The notes beneath the pieces were generated by a model. That model was not told the origin of the DNA, did not search any database, and worked only from the letters and a program-made list of their open reading frames with translations. 64,000 nucleotides of DNA from Struthio camelus. Taxonomy: Eukaryota > Chordata > Aves > Struthioniformes > Struthionidae. This document shows, in pieces, positions 1 to 11,630 of this stretch (positions are counted from its first letter, which is position 1; each line of letters opens with the position of its first letter). The translations under genes were made by a program, and so were the position numbers. Location: the NCBI RefSeq assembly GCF_040807025.1, contig NC_090952.1, positions 1,426,001 to 1,490,000 of the forward strand. Direction: 5' to 3'.

Positions 1-214
1 AAACACCTCACCAGTGGCTGGTGAAAGAAATGCAGACCTGGAGATGGACAGAATGGGTTTTCAGGGAGCAAAGAGATAATGCAGAATGAAGGTCTGTGGT
101 GACAAGACGTGTCTGAGGTTGGGCTGCACAGTCAGTCTGCAGGTCGTGGTCCATATCAATGGGGCCCAAGGCAGTCTCATGACACGTCTGCTTGTTTTCT
201 GTAATATCAAGGTG

Positions 215-470
215 GATCATTCTGGCACTTGGGGGAGGCTGTCCTTAAAGACCTTCCAGCTTTCTCAAGCTCCTTTGCCCTTCAGGGCTGCCTCCCATGG
301 CATCACCCTACAAGGTCCTTGAAGAAGGTGAAGTCTGCTCTCTTGAAGTCCAGGGTCCATCCTCTGCTGCTCTCCTTCCTCACTCCCCTCAGGGTCTGCA
401 ACTCCACTGTTTCATAGTCGCTACAGCCAAAGTAGCCATGGACTCTCGTGGCCCCAACTCTCCTGGTTCC
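215..470 (-). mobile_element. Old CR1 ORF2 fragment (end of endonuclease region)
   Basis: On the minus strand this encodes a degraded piece with the motifs GCSDYETVEL and LDFKRADF. It matches [10 protein letters not shown] and LDLRRADF of the better-preserved CR1 at 56-60 kb, just after the endonuclease core. Non-coding similarity runs on toward position 215. It is an ancient fragment with no flanking ORF. Boundaries are approximate. Confidence 0.7.
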
Positions 471-1480
471 CCTTCCAGCCCTTGGGACTCTTGTTATTTC
501 CCTCACACCCACAAAAGCCCAGCACTCAAGTGCACCAAACATGCACATGAGAGTTGGGAGTCCCCTCGCACCATGCAGCCAGGACTGGGCACCAGGAAGG
601 GAGGCAAAGGCTCAACCCCTTATCTGCCTCAGAGGGCTAAACCAGCTCTTCCCTCTTCTCCTCAGAGCCCCCTAGTCACCAGGTCATGTGCTGGTCATGG
701 TAGGGCCCTCACCACAGCTATCTCGGGGACCGACAAGAAGCAGGAGACTCCTAGTTCACAGCCACCATGGCTGCAGCCAAAAAGTTACAGCACAGCCTTG
801 GAAGAGAGCTTTCTTGGCAGCAGGGACTGATACCCAAGCCATGACTCCAGAGCTGTTGTCTTCAGGCCTCTCCAATGCTCACATGCTGCAAATGGCAGAG
901 TCCACACCACACCCCGGAAGGATCCACACTAGTTGGGGGATCTGGTTTAATTCAGCAGAACAAAACTTCATGTGTGCCAGCATGGTTGACTTCACTGCTG
1001 CTTCTTCTTCTTCTATTACCAGATACAGCTATTCTTCCTGGTGCTAAGGAGTGAGAAGGGAAGAGGCTGTGCTTATGCACAGGGAGAAAGGCAGAGAAAT
1101 ACTGCAGACTAGTTCAGGCCATGTATGTTAGCCCTTAAGTGAATCCTAGCAAGACTGAACATCCCCTTTTTGTTCTGACCAGTCATCTAAATAATCACAG
1201 AGGTGAACAGGAACTCCTGTCCCGGCAGGGCTCAACAGTGACATTTCCACCAGAAACAGGGCTCAAGAGGGTCTTCTGGTGTGACCACGGAGAACACAGT
1301 AGCAACAGATGTATTGTAAAAATAGAGCACAACTGGCCTCTTTGAAAGCAAGCCCTGGACAAAGGCACTCAGAGGTCGTAGGAACACATAGGAAGAGGTC
1401 TTGTACAGCCACTGCCCATTGGACAATGTTTTTCCGTAATTCAGGCTGGCACAAGAAGGATCTCAGTCAGGAGCACCTAC

Positions 1481-1706
1481 CTGTCCTGCCCTCTGAGGGC
1501 CTTCATTCACTGGCCATGCAGCTGGCAGTCTGGCTTCAGGAAGTTGCTTCCTCCCGCCTGTTGCTGCCTTCCGTGCAGAGCACCCTGGGATGGCTGGGAG
1601 CACACTGCAAATACACACCACAGGGAGGTGGTATGAGCACAGGGGGAGCTGGATCTCCACCCTGTTCTCACAAGCCAGGCACCTGCTTCTGCAGCAGAAG
1701 GCAGCT
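1481..1706 (-). CDS. CCDC81-like copy A, Cys-rich exon (226 nt)
   Basis: The exon follows acceptor ttctcctgcag and ends at CAG before gtaggt, phase 2 to 0. It encodes CCRSRCLACENRVEIQLPL and then a weakly conserved 50-residue tail. Copy B is again exactly 226 nt, with CRGRCTACEHGMEKKLPL at the same site, so CxxC plus LPL are conserved. CCDC81 has a comparable CxxC segment in its C-terminal half; the tail was not recognised. Confidence 0.6.
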
Positions 1707-4700
1707 CTGCAGGAGAAGCACGTGGGTTTGACTGACTGTGGTCACATCAACGGAGAGAGTGATCACCCTCCACTGAAACACCTGTGGTGCACAACATGCC
1801 CGAAGGAAAGCTCAGGGTGCTCATATCGAGGTTTTCTATCCATGAGGCAAGTAGAACAACAGGGTCATCTACAAGGACAGGCTCCAAGACAGACTCTTAC
1901 CCCTGTCCTACCACATGCATTAGCCACTGCTCAGTGATCCCAAAGACTGTGTGTTTAGGGATGGAAAATGGATTGTTGCTGGGCACTCAGTGCCAAAGAG
2001 GGAGAAAGGCATCAAGAGAGTAAAGCTTTCCTGCCATCTTCCTATCCCTGGCACTCTCTTGGGCCAGACACAAAAACAGGCTTTCAGACAAAAGACAAGG
2101 GTTCTTGAAAACTACTGAAACCAAAATGGTAATAACTGCTCTGTCCATTGTACTCCTTCAGGCTTCAGCCACTCATGTTCCACATTGAAAACCTCTTCTA
2201 AGTGCCCAACAACTACCCCTTGCCTCTATGGACTGCCTGATCCAAGGGCACACACTCTCAAACCTGCTGCTCACCACCCCATGACAGCTGCCTGGAAATG
2301 ACCCTCATTCCTTATTGCTGCTGGGAGCAGAAGGAAGGGCACTGCACAGGAGGAAACACCCCTCCTTCTGGGAGATATTCACCCAAGGGACTCCTCCCCT
2401 TCAATAGCATTCCTTACACCCCTCTCCTCCACCTCACTCTTCTCTACCTCCTCGACCAGGCTGCTCACTGCAGCTCAATGGGCCTGGAGACATTGCTGGG
2501 AAAGGATCTGATGACAGCAGGGACAGAAGCTCTCTCTCACTCTGATGGGGCCTTCCTGCCTCTCTCAGCCCCTGTACACACACACACACACACACTCCCT
2601 TTTGGACTCACAGCCACCAGCTCTGGATGAGTCTTTGGGGACACAGAGAGGCGTCTGCCAGCAGGGTGCAGACACACCATGCCTGTGCCAGCCACAAGAA
2701 CAGATTTCAGGGGAAGGAAAGGGCTTCAAGGTCACTAAATTCATCCCAAACTGTGAGAACAGCCCCTGCTCCTTGCCCTTGCTGGCAGGATGGCTCAAAT
2801 TTCACTTTGCCTTACAAAGCAACATCCTTTCCAGTCAAAAGAAAGAGCTCCTCTGTGTTTAATCCTGTCTCATTGCACACTCACTCACTCTGGCAACAGC
2901 CCACATGGTGGGGCAAAGCTCAGACAAACAACTCTCTTCTTTAGAAGAGAGCATGCAGACAAGAGCAGGCAGACTTTTCCTCAGCCTCACAAAACGGCCT
3001 TAGGCTCCCAGCCTTACTGTCACCAAATAGAAAGAGTCCTGTTTATTGCCATTTAAAGGGTATGAGAAAAAGGCCCTCCTCTTATGGAATGAGGATTTGC
3101 ATTGAGTTTCCCAAAGGTTTGAAACCTGGAAGCAGAGGCAGGAGAAACAGGAAGCCAACAGGAGGCTCTCCCAAGGACTTGCTCTGGGCTGCCCATCCCA
3201 CAAGGGATCACTAGCTATTGTGGCACAGGACAAAAGGCATTCAGAGGTACTATGGACCTTGTGTTCAAGGGAACCATTTCCCTCCAAGACAGACAAGGCT
3301 ACAGGGTCACCTTCATCCATTGCTCCAAGAGACTCACCTGCTATGAGGGTCCTTCCCCTCGGCTTTCTCCCTCTTTCCTTCAACCATATTGGTGGCTGCT
3401 AGTTTGGGTACAGGCCGCCTCTCTCGCAGGAGGAGGCACTGGCCAGGAACATTCCCTGTAAGTAGGAGACAAGAAAACACTTCAGAAGAGCATCACGGTG
3501 ACCAATTTGCACAGGAGTGACATGCTATCTACTCCAGCCTGTGACAAAATTGTGAGGCCTCAAACAGATTCCTTTGAAGCCACATTTCCTAGGCAGTCTA
3601 ATGCCCTTCTTCACACTGGCTCCTGTCCCACTCTTCGTTTTTACCCTGCAACATCATTTCTCGCGGTCGTGCTTTTCTACTGCTCTATCATGTCCACGCT
3701 ATGAACAGGGGGGCTTGCAGGGCTGTGTTGCTGACCTAACAGAGTCTCTTTGGGGCAGTAACTTCACACAGGAGGAACAGATCTGGGGATCCTTTTATGG
3801 ATCTCACAGGACTATACTGCCTCAGGTGACACAGTCAACCCAAAGGCGGTGGTTTGGGAATGTGTAGGAGAAACTCATAAGGAAAGAGTAGAACTGCCTG
3901 CTTGGAAAATCCAAGGAAGTGTTGGCACACGTTACCAAACTTTTGAATATCTACTCCAGGTGACTTTTCCCATTAGAGGAAAACACTTTGATTCCAGCAG
4001 ATAGGTCACACCTTCCATTACCATTCTGCTCCAGGCAGAATTGATGATTTGCAAAGATTGTCCTCAACTTTTACTCCCTTCTTCTCCCGCTCCTCATATG
4101 GAAGAGCAGTTTGCAGGGTACACTAGGGCACAGAGTCCAGTGGCAAAGTTTAGCTTGGAGGGACCAACTGCAGTTGGGAGTTTTGACCCGCCCTGAGGTC
4201 TTGTTGCCTCAGGAGTCACTTGAGATTTCCCATCGGGGCTGAGCAGCATTGCATCTAGTGCCGCATGCTATCTGAGTCATTGTGCTGGAGCCTTGGCTCC
4301 AATGCTCTGCCAAGGAGGATAGAAGGAGAAGGCACAAATCCCTGCCAGGAATCAGCTGCTCCATTACCTTTCTTGCTGGTGGGGACATCTTTTCCCTTCT
4401 CCTCTCTCCTCTTCCTGGGTGGGCTTCGCAGCTCACATAAGTGTTTTTCTAGGTGCAGTCTCAAGTATGTACCTGGAAAGGGGAAAAAATATACCACTCT
4501 GAAGGAAGGGCACCACATTTCCCTTGCAGCTTATACTAATTATGGGGACACAGACACATGTCAGAGCTACTGTGAAGCTCATCCTTTCCCAAAGTAGAAT
4601 ATGCAGAATAGGCCAGATCCAGGAGGACTGTCTTGGGAAGCGAAGTGACCCAGTGAAGACCTCCAGTGCCCGGAGGGGCAGAAGCTTCCTCCTCAGGCTG

Positions 4701-7700
4701 GTCCCCAGCCTTCCTGTGAGAATGCTTCTTCCAAGCTTTCTGAGCCAAACATTCCAGGTTGCTATTGCAGACCGTCTTCTGGTTCCTTTGCATGCTCATG
4801 TCCAGACAGAACAGACTAGTCTCCTTTCCTTCAGCTTTCCACCATCATTTGAAATTCCCGTCTTGCCCTCCACATCCCTCATAGCCCCTCCCATGCTCCT
4901 GTCAGCGCATCTGTAAAGAACAGCCTCCAAGCACCCAGGCCATTAATGGAACAAGCCCCTTAGCAACCTGGGAGCCAGGACAGAGCTCTGCAGAACCCCA
5001 CACATAAAGCCCAAAGTAAGCCAGAGCATGCCTGGAAGTCACTGGGAACCAGTCGCAGGAAAGACTTGTTCCCAAATCACTTCCAGAGCAGCCTTCACAA
5101 GCCCTAGCAATGCAACACTACCAAACATGCAGTGTGAAGCTGCTCAGTTGGTCTGCCCCAGCTGCTAAAAAGCAAACAAACATACTCACGTTGGAAAGAC
5201 AATGACATAGCCAGAATGGATCTGGGAAGCAGCTGTTTTGGTGCCTGAGAGGACTGTACCCCTTGTCTCTGGCATCTGCAGAAGTGAGAGGCACCTGTGA
5301 GATGCTGCCAAGAAAATGATCTTGTTGTTCACAAGGGCAGCAAATGTTTCCACTGCTCAGAGAAGAAGCTGGCTCTCAGAAACTCTGAAACAAAGCTAGC
5401 GAGTTCCTCACAGCAGCCCTTCAATTCTACAGAAGAGCAGCTGCAGGGGAATACAGGAGAATGGGTAATAACAGTGCCGGGCTTTGGGCAAGGGTAAGAA
5501 TCAAGTGCCTCAGTCAGGAGACCAGTTCTTGCCTCATGGAGAAGTCAATGGAGGCAAGCACAGGCGAAGGCCTTTCACTAGCTGGCATTACTGGCTGCTG
5601 CATTATGTCTGTTGGCTTGCACTGCCTGCTCCTGAGCTAAGGACAAAGCAATCAGATGTGAGCTTAACGCCAAAGTCTCTCCTGAGATTCAAATGGCTGC
5701 TTCTGCAGCATGCAGGAATAGAGACAAACAGCCCATCCTTTTCCCCTGCACAGCGGGTAACAACCGTGAGTGCCAAACCTCTGGTGTGTGTTCAAGGAAC
5801 CATTGAGGGTCCTGGTCTCAGACCCACTGGAACGAAGGCTGGAGAAAAGGCCCTGGCCCAGAGAATGGACTGAAAAGACACAATGGACTAGGACAGAAGG
5901 GAAAGATACCTGCGTCTGAAAGCCCAAGCTGAAGGACAGGGCTGCACTAGAGACCTGGGGAAAGGCACTAGGTTGGAATGACTATCGTTGTGACACACAG
6001 AAATATTGCTCTACAACAATCCCAAACACAGCCAAAGGAGGCATGGAGTCAAATGGGATCCTAATACAAAGGGGCACTAAACCCTGGCAGTCTGGAAGAC
6101 TTTTGGAGGAAGTCTCATGGGAAAAATTTCACGAGACCTGTCATTTTCTTGGACTTTTTACCTGAGCATTTGGGGGCAGGATCCTGGGCTGGATGGCTCT
6201 TTGGTTGGACCCAGAACAGCAATTTCCAGGGTATTCTATGTTGCCAGGTCCTCTGAACGCTCCAAACGAATTGTGCAGGGAACGGGTGGTACTCTAGACA
6301 AGGACTGTCCACAAGCCCAAACAGGTTGTGGCAGGCCAAGAGAAAGCCATTCACTTGAACTTTGCTAGGGTTTCCAAAGAGTGAGAAGTAGTGCTGCAGA
6401 AATGGAAAACTTACCCCAAGAAGAGCTTTTACCAGCTTTTCAGATCCATTCAACCTTTGCAAAAGGCTTTTGTAAAATCTCATTTTCACAGCATTGCCTT
6501 CAATGACAAGCATGCCAATGCCCTTCAGAACAAGGGCAACGTTATTTCCACTCGCAAGGAAACAAGAGAAAAGACGCATGGTCTCTTCTATGCAAATCGC
6601 TACTGCTTTCCAAGGAACGGAGATGTCCGAGGCTATGCGAGCATACTGCAGGGGTTCAGCTTGCTTGTGACCTAGGCAGCAACAAAAGAGCAACACAGTC
6701 ACCAGCAGAGCACTTCAGCAGGCTAAAACAGTGTCAGCAGCTTGAAGGTCTTCCAGCAAGACAGTGCCACAGGACTGTCTTCTTTAACCCTCTGGGAAAA
6801 CCCAGAAAGGAGGCTGATATCATCCCTCTGTAGGAGAAACTCAAAGCACTCTGCAGCCTCATGGGCCAACGCCTCTTTCCCTGCAGAAGCAGAAGGAAAG
6901 GGTCCTGGCTATCTCGTATGACCATGAGGCAGGATGGCCAGACAAGGAAAGGAAAAAGGGAGCCCGTTCCCAGGAGAAGGGACTGCTCGCAGTAATTGTG
7001 CCCACACTCAGGTCATGCCAGGTTTGACGAGACTTAGCTGTGGCACGTCACAGTAGGTGCAGTGAAGAAGGAAAACATACAGACTGCACAACAGCCCTTC
7101 ATCTTACAGGCTGAATCTTAATTCATCTTCATTAGTAAGGAATATTAATTAATCACAGTTTTTACCTTAGTCCTTCTGGCTACCCTAGGCCCTCAGAATT
7201 GCTCAGCACACACCCCCACCTTTAGTGCCAGAGGCCTGTCCCCAAGGGATGCCAGACTGATGTTCACAGCACAGAGAAAATGGAGTCATTTGAAAGGAAA
7301 GGCCCACTCCTAACACAGCTCAGAGCTCCTGCTGCCCCACAGCTGCACTGCTCCCAGCACTGACCAGCAACCACAGCATAGCTGCCCTCTAGATTTCTAA
7401 TAGCCACTGCCAAACAGCAGTTATCCACACTCCATAGATGTTGCAAGGGAAAGTAAAAGTTTCGATCTGTCTTCTTACCAGGAACAGAGGCCTTATCATG
7501 GGTGAGGCCATGACGCTCCGCAAGATTCTTTGAAAGGCAAAACGTGGGTCTGTGAACAGGCAGAAGACCATTCTTTCCATTAACAACTTGTTCTCTAACA
7601 ACACCGAAGGTCCCAAGTCGAATAATTCTAACATCCTGCAAACAGAAGAGAAGAATTATACACCGTGAGATGGAAAAATAGAGCGAGGGCTTCTCAGAAC

Positions 7701-8242
7701 ACAGCCATGGTGATATGTGCCCTGCCCACTCCTGGCATACAAAGGGGTAAGATGGAGCCCTCCGGAGAGGCCCTTTGGAAGAACATTCCAAATGGTTTCC
7801 TCCCTCTCCTCCTCACCCTCTCAAAATTACACCTAAATCATCCCTCACATCCAGAAGATCCATAAGAAGAGTTTCCAAGAAGTGAGACAACCTCAGAAGA
7901 ATGTGCCAGGTTCTCTCTTTGGCATTTCACTCTGACAGGGGGCACTAGAGAAAGCCCAGAGAGCCTCCAGCCCTTCCTGCAACTGAAACTGGACTGGAGA
8001 ATTGTCATCTCACTTTAGGGAGAAGTTAGTCTGGGGCACACCTGTCATTTGCAGCATCCTTCTCCAGAGGGTTTCGTTTTGGTTTCAAAGGAGGGGCAGA
8101 ACAATTGCACCCAGTGGCATGGAGGTGTCAGGACTGCTGAAACTGTCGGGGTGGAGGGCAGAACAGGGTGGCAAACCCACCTTGTTCAGCACCAGCTGCT
8201 CTATAATGTAGTCTGACACTCCTCCCCAGATATGCACAGCCA
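1481..8242 (-). CDS. CCDC81-like gene, copy A (gene model, 7 exons, 5' exon missing)
   Basis: This is a split gene of the CCDC81 family, whose members carry two HU-like domains (HU-CCDC81_euk_1 and _2) and are linked to centrosome/cilium biology; the exact role is unknown. Exons in minus-strand order are 8181-8242, 7479-7635, 6415-6671, 5190-5275, 4368-4459, 3338-3455 and 1481-1706. They join in one open frame of about 333 codons (junction phases 1,0,1,0,2,1,2,0). The first HU domain keeps the LGTF turn and the second keeps KGIGML followed by KMRFY. A CxxC motif lies in the last exon. Copy B at 24.4-28.7 kb has matching exons, which is the strongest evidence that these are real. One junction (the 92-nt exon) depends on which AG is used. 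The start codon exon and any exons past 1481 were not found. Only about half the residues match copy B, so the duplication is old. Confidence 0.75.
2576..2595. repeat. (AC)10 microsatellite
   Basis: Ten uninterrupted AC units lie in the last intron of CCDC81-like copy A. Confidence 0.95.
3338..3455 (-). CDS. CCDC81-like copy A, linker exon (118 nt)
   Basis: The acceptor ctacttacag is shared almost letter for letter with copy B, and the donor is gtgagt. In phase 1 to 2 the exon is open and encodes NVPGQCLLLRERRPVPKL and then a Lys/Glu-rich stretch. The other forward frames checked contain stops. The copy B partner is two codons shorter. Confidence 0.55.
4368..4459 (-). CDS. CCDC81-like copy A, basic linker exon (92 or 105 nt)
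   Basis: Two acceptors are possible. The first AG (tttccag, exon from 4472, 105 nt) has the better pyrimidine tract, but after the previous exon it gives a TGA within about 13 codons. The next AG, 13 nt on (exon from 4459, 92 nt), restores the frame and encodes LHLEKHLCELRSPPRKRR and then a Lys-rich tail. The 92-nt form differs from the copy B exon (95 nt) by one codon and ends in the same phase, so it is preferred. The donor is gtaatg. Confidence 0.5.
5190..5275 (-). CDS. CCDC81-like copy A, linker exon (86 nt)
   Basis: The exon lies between acceptor cacttctgcag and donor gtgagt, phase 0 to 2. It encodes a Ser/Thr-rich linker starting MPETRGTVLSG and ending near YVIVFP. Copy B has an 86-nt exon in the same phase ending VQVFP. 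In CCDC81 the HU2 domain is likewise followed by a short linker that ends in a hydrophobic-Phe-Pro motif. Confidence 0.6.
6415..6671 (-). CDS. CCDC81-like copy A, HU domain 2 exon (257 nt)
   Basis: The exon begins after ctgcctag and ends at CTTGGG before gtaagt, phase 1 to 0. It encodes a second HU-like domain: a helix around AVAICIEETM, strands with NVALVLKGIGMLVIEG, then VKMRFYKSLLQRLNGS. The order and spacing match the second HU domain of CCDC81. Copy B has exactly the same exon length. A downstream in-frame AG (cccctgcag) could also act as an acceptor but would change the phase. Confidence 0.8.
7479..7635 (-). CDS. CCDC81-like copy A, HU domain 1 core exon (157 nt)
   Basis: The exon follows acceptor tttgcag and ends in a gtaaga donor, phase 0 to 1. 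It encodes the beta part of HU domain 1: VRIIRLGTFGVV near the start, then HRPTFCLSKNLAERHGL. The G/R-LGTF turn and the 'RPxF' segment are hallmarks of the family. Copy B has the same length (157 nt) with VAGLGTF and KPIFQVA at the same places. Confidence 0.8.
8181..8242 (-). CDS. CCDC81-like copy A, exon with first HU helix (62 nt)
   Basis: The exon opens after a pyrimidine-rich acceptor ending ctctccag and ends at AAG before gtgggt. It encodes a helix containing HIWGGVSDYIIEQLVLNK, the start of HU domain 1. It enters in phase 1 and leaves in phase 0. The copy B partner (28595-28656) is also 62 nt and agrees at eleven of 21 residues, including IW, VS, YI and QL. Confidence 0.75.
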
Positions 8243-10839
8243 CTGGAGAGCAAGGGAAAGACACATCATGCTCTGCATCGGCCAGCTCACAGCCATTCAG
8301 CATACGCCTAACCAAGGAGAGGACAAGAGCCGGCGTCATCAAACAGCACCCCCTCTCCAAACTAATGCCATTCCTGACAGGGGCTGCAGAGCTGAGGTGA
8401 GCACTGCCTTCAGGCTGGAACCTGTCATCTGACCCCAGCAGTGGTCTGGACCTGAAATAGGCATTAGAACATGGAGATCCTGCCATGGGACATCCACAAT
8501 GTGTCTCCCAGCTCAAAGCCTGCTCTGCCAGTCTGGAGGCACAAGGAGATCCAGTGAGAATGACCAGAGGCAGCTTCCCCTCACTATCTCCTGCAGCAGA
8601 GTGGTGCTGATAGCAGCACCAGCACCTAGGTTCCCCCGGCGTCACCAGGACATGTGGGGAGAGGCTAGGGCCGTGCGGGAGAGGGGAGCTGTCGCCGTGA
8701 CATGGGATGTCCCCTATGACCACAGTCCATGTCACAAAGGGGGCACGCCCTCCTCGGTCCACAGGGCCCCCAGCCAGAGTTCACCCTGCAGCAGGCAGGG
8801 GCTGCATGGAGTGGTTGGGGGGGGCTTTCCCTGCCACCACACAGGCCGTGCATCAGGGATAACCCAGCTGGGGGTCCTAGCTGGGCTAGGCAATGTGGCT
8901 GCACTCACCCCAGGCATGGCTCCAGCGTGGGAAACCTGGCTGTGAGGGAGGGCAGTGGTCACTGTGCCGCGCTCAGTCCACAGGGACACAGCAGAGGCAG
9001 CTGCTGCCGCCGGGGCAAGGAAGCGCTGTCAACTGACCGCATGAAAACATCCAGCAATTACTTGGCAGGGAGCAAAACCTTCTTCTTGGCACTTGGACAG
9101 ATAGGTCCTTCCCTTGCCAGTGAGCTTGTTCATAAAACTTGCAGGGAGCCACTATTAAGCACTGTTAACCTGGAGATGTGTTTGAGACCTAGTGACTGCC
9201 GCACCTTAGGGCTGGGGATGGAAGGGAACTGAACAGGGGAGGAGGAAGTGCCAAGAGAGCTGCAGGGACCAGCTCACTAAACACAGGGGTATCACAGACT
9301 GTTCTGGCTGTACTGCTCTTACACCTGCACCAGTTTTTAGCCTTGTCAGGCCAGTCCCACAAACAAAATGGCAGAACTGAAGGAGTATGTGGACCCTGAA
9401 GTCAGATTTGTGGCTGACCCTTGCACAGGAAGGTAGCAGCTGTAGACACCGGGCATCAGGTAAAACGCCAAGTTCTTAAGATTTTTCAGGAGGAAGCTCA
9501 AGGCAGAGGCTACACCAAAGGGAAGGAGCTCCCCTAAGTCTCTGCTTTCAGTTCCCCACTGTTGCGGTGGGGAGGGAAGGGAAAAGGAACTGCCAAGCCT
9601 GGACAAGAGCCCGAGACTCCAAAGCCTACAGAGAGATCAGCAGGTCGGCGAGGAAGCTCAGAAAGTGCCTTCACCCACTTTCTGTCCACACACAGCACCA
9701 GCATCACCTTTGCTGGCCCCATCAGGCTTTGTCCCACCTGCTCCTGAGGACCTGCAAACATGCAGGTGCCCCTAGACAGTGCCCTGCTGCTGGGAGGTGT
9801 CTATAGGGCAGAGCTGAGCACACAGGGGCTGCGATGGGGTCTGCAGGCCTGGACAGGGAAAAGATGTGGGACAGAGAAACAGCTGCCAGCAGGAAAAGCT
9901 CCAGGCACTGCAGATAAAGCAAGAGAACAAGAGGAAACTAAAACAGAAATGCTGTGGCTGAGGGAATTTCAAAAACCCCCTCCCATCCCCTCCAATGCAG
10001 ATGTTTCCCTCAGAGCAAGCCCCTGTGGGCTCCTCCACCCCTCACAGCCTCTGCCCTGGAGGCCATGCGGCCATGACCATGGCCCTGCAATAGCTCCCTC
10101 GAGGAGCCTGCAGGCACTGCTGGGGGAGGACAAGGCTTTCCTGAGGGCCTGTCCGCTTCTCCTCCCTGGGTTTCCCCCAGCAGCAGGATCACAGCATTTC
10201 CCCTTGTTCCTCCCCCTGCATGTACTGCCCTTGGGATTGCTCTGGGGCTCCCTGGGGATAATGGTGGTGGTGGTGGAGCAGCAGGGGCGTGAAGCTCCTG
10301 GGCTGACACTGACTCTCAGGGGCCTGCCCTGGAGGGGTTTCATGGGAACAAGGCACCCAAGCCCTCTTCTCAGTTTTCGGGCTGTGGGCAATGCCGTCAG
10401 CGTGGCTGGGCAATGGGCTGGGCTCCCCTTAGCAGACGTCACCTTAAGACACTCAGTTGTCTCTGGGGAGGTGTCCTGAGAGGCTGCGAGCACCCCTCCA
10501 GAAGGCTACAGCTCTCCCACAGCATTTTGACTGTGCTACCTGAGAGCCTGGGTCTGGCCATGTCCTTCTCCTCACGGTGCCCACAGCCAGGCTGAGAACA
10601 GAGAGGAGCTGGGGATCTGCCCTTGGAAAAGCAGGGCTGCCAACAGGAGGCACAGACAAGCTGGCTACCCTCCCACATCCAGCATGGAGTTTCGACAAGC
10701 AAGGCTGGAGCCACTCTCCCCCCTTGCAGCTGGGATCACACTGAAACACCCGCTGCACCCGGCACAGGGTGGAGGGGCCTCCAGGAGAAGGGGCACAAAG
10801 GCTGGGGCCTCCCGCAGGGCTGGATGTGGCCCAGGCTGG
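8243..10839. other. Upstream flank of copy A, no exon resolved
   Basis: The missing first exon of copy A should lie here or further upstream on the minus strand. No phase-1 donor with a convincing start codon was found. A stretch near 8.45-8.60 kb is recognisably similar to one near 28.9 kb upstream of copy B, which suggests the duplication included 5' flank. The rest is unassigned, with no recognised repeat. Confidence 0.4.
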
Positions 10840-11630
10840 GCCTTCCCCAGCAGCTGCTCGCAGACAGCCGGGCCAGGGCGGGCTCCGCCTGCCCCCACAC
10901 CCAGAGTTGGTCGCTTTCCCCGGCCCTCAGCCCTGGCGGGGCAGCTCCCAGCACTCCGCCAAAAGGCTCCAGGCGCCCCAGCAGTGTGAGACACGGCCCA
11001 CTACGACAGCAGCTCCCGAACCCCGGCCCCACCCTCGGCGACTTCCTCTGTGCCAGCACACATGCTGCTCTGCACTGCGCCTCAGCCCTCCCTGCCCTTC
11101 TCTGTCCCCCTCCTTCCCTCCCTTAGGGCCCCTCTCCTCGGCTCCCCTAGCCCGGCCCTCCCCGCGCAGCGCACGTACGCCGCCCCCCCCCCGCCCCTCT
11201 CGCGTGATCCCCCCGGGAGGCCACGCCCCACGGGAGCCAATGGGGGAGTGCGGGATGGGAGGGGCCGTTCCGTGGGAGGTGTCTCTTCCGGTGGGGGGGC
11301 TGCCACCAGCTGGCCCCTGCCGGGCTCTGCCTTTGCGCCGGCCCCGCCGCCGTAGCACCGCTCTCGAGGCTCGGGGGAAGCAGCGCTAGTAGCAATCGTT
11401 GTTCCCGGCTGCTGCGCAGGGAGCGCGGAGCGACGCTGCAGCCTGTGGTGTCCTCGTGTGCCGGGAGCCTCTGGTGACTCCCTGCCGGCTGGGGCAGAGG
11501 GTGGCGAGCGCGTGGGGGAACCGCGCTCTGGGGCTGCGGGAGTGTCCTCCAGGGGAGCCCCCACTGGGAAGCGCTGCTGCCCGGGAGCTGCTGCCACCGG
11601 GCTGCGCTCTGCTCAGGTCCCCTGAGTGAG
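10840..11630. promoter_or_regulatory. CpG island promoter
   Basis: This ~0.8-kb block is rich in G+C and CpG. It holds a CCAAT box in plus orientation (11237-11241), an ETS-type CTTCCGGT (11285-11292), several GC boxes and a C run near 11185. A consensus donor (GA before GTGAGT, exon end 11625) suggests a non-coding first exon on the plus strand starting near 11.3-11.4 kb. The island could also serve the minus-strand copy A gene, giving a two-way promoter; the sequence alone cannot decide. Confidence 0.6.

Noticed and set aside
1607-1619. A donor at 1619 in copy A (and 25226 in copy B) that would end the Cys-rich exon after 88 nt
   Set aside because: The next acceptor would be only about 14 nt away, the frame stays open, and similarity between copies continues to the stronger donors at 1481 and 25088.
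5910-5954. A 45-nt, phase 0-0 exon-like piece in copy A (acceptor ctttccccag, donor gtatct)
   Set aside because: Copy B has no partner, and the flanking 257-nt and 86-nt exons already join in phase without it, so it is probably a cryptic exon.
8732-8989. ATG-CCT-GGG before gtgagt near 8.90 kb (minus strand) as the first exon of copy A
   Set aside because: It would end in phase 0 or 2, while the next exon needs phase 1, and copy B has no counterpart.
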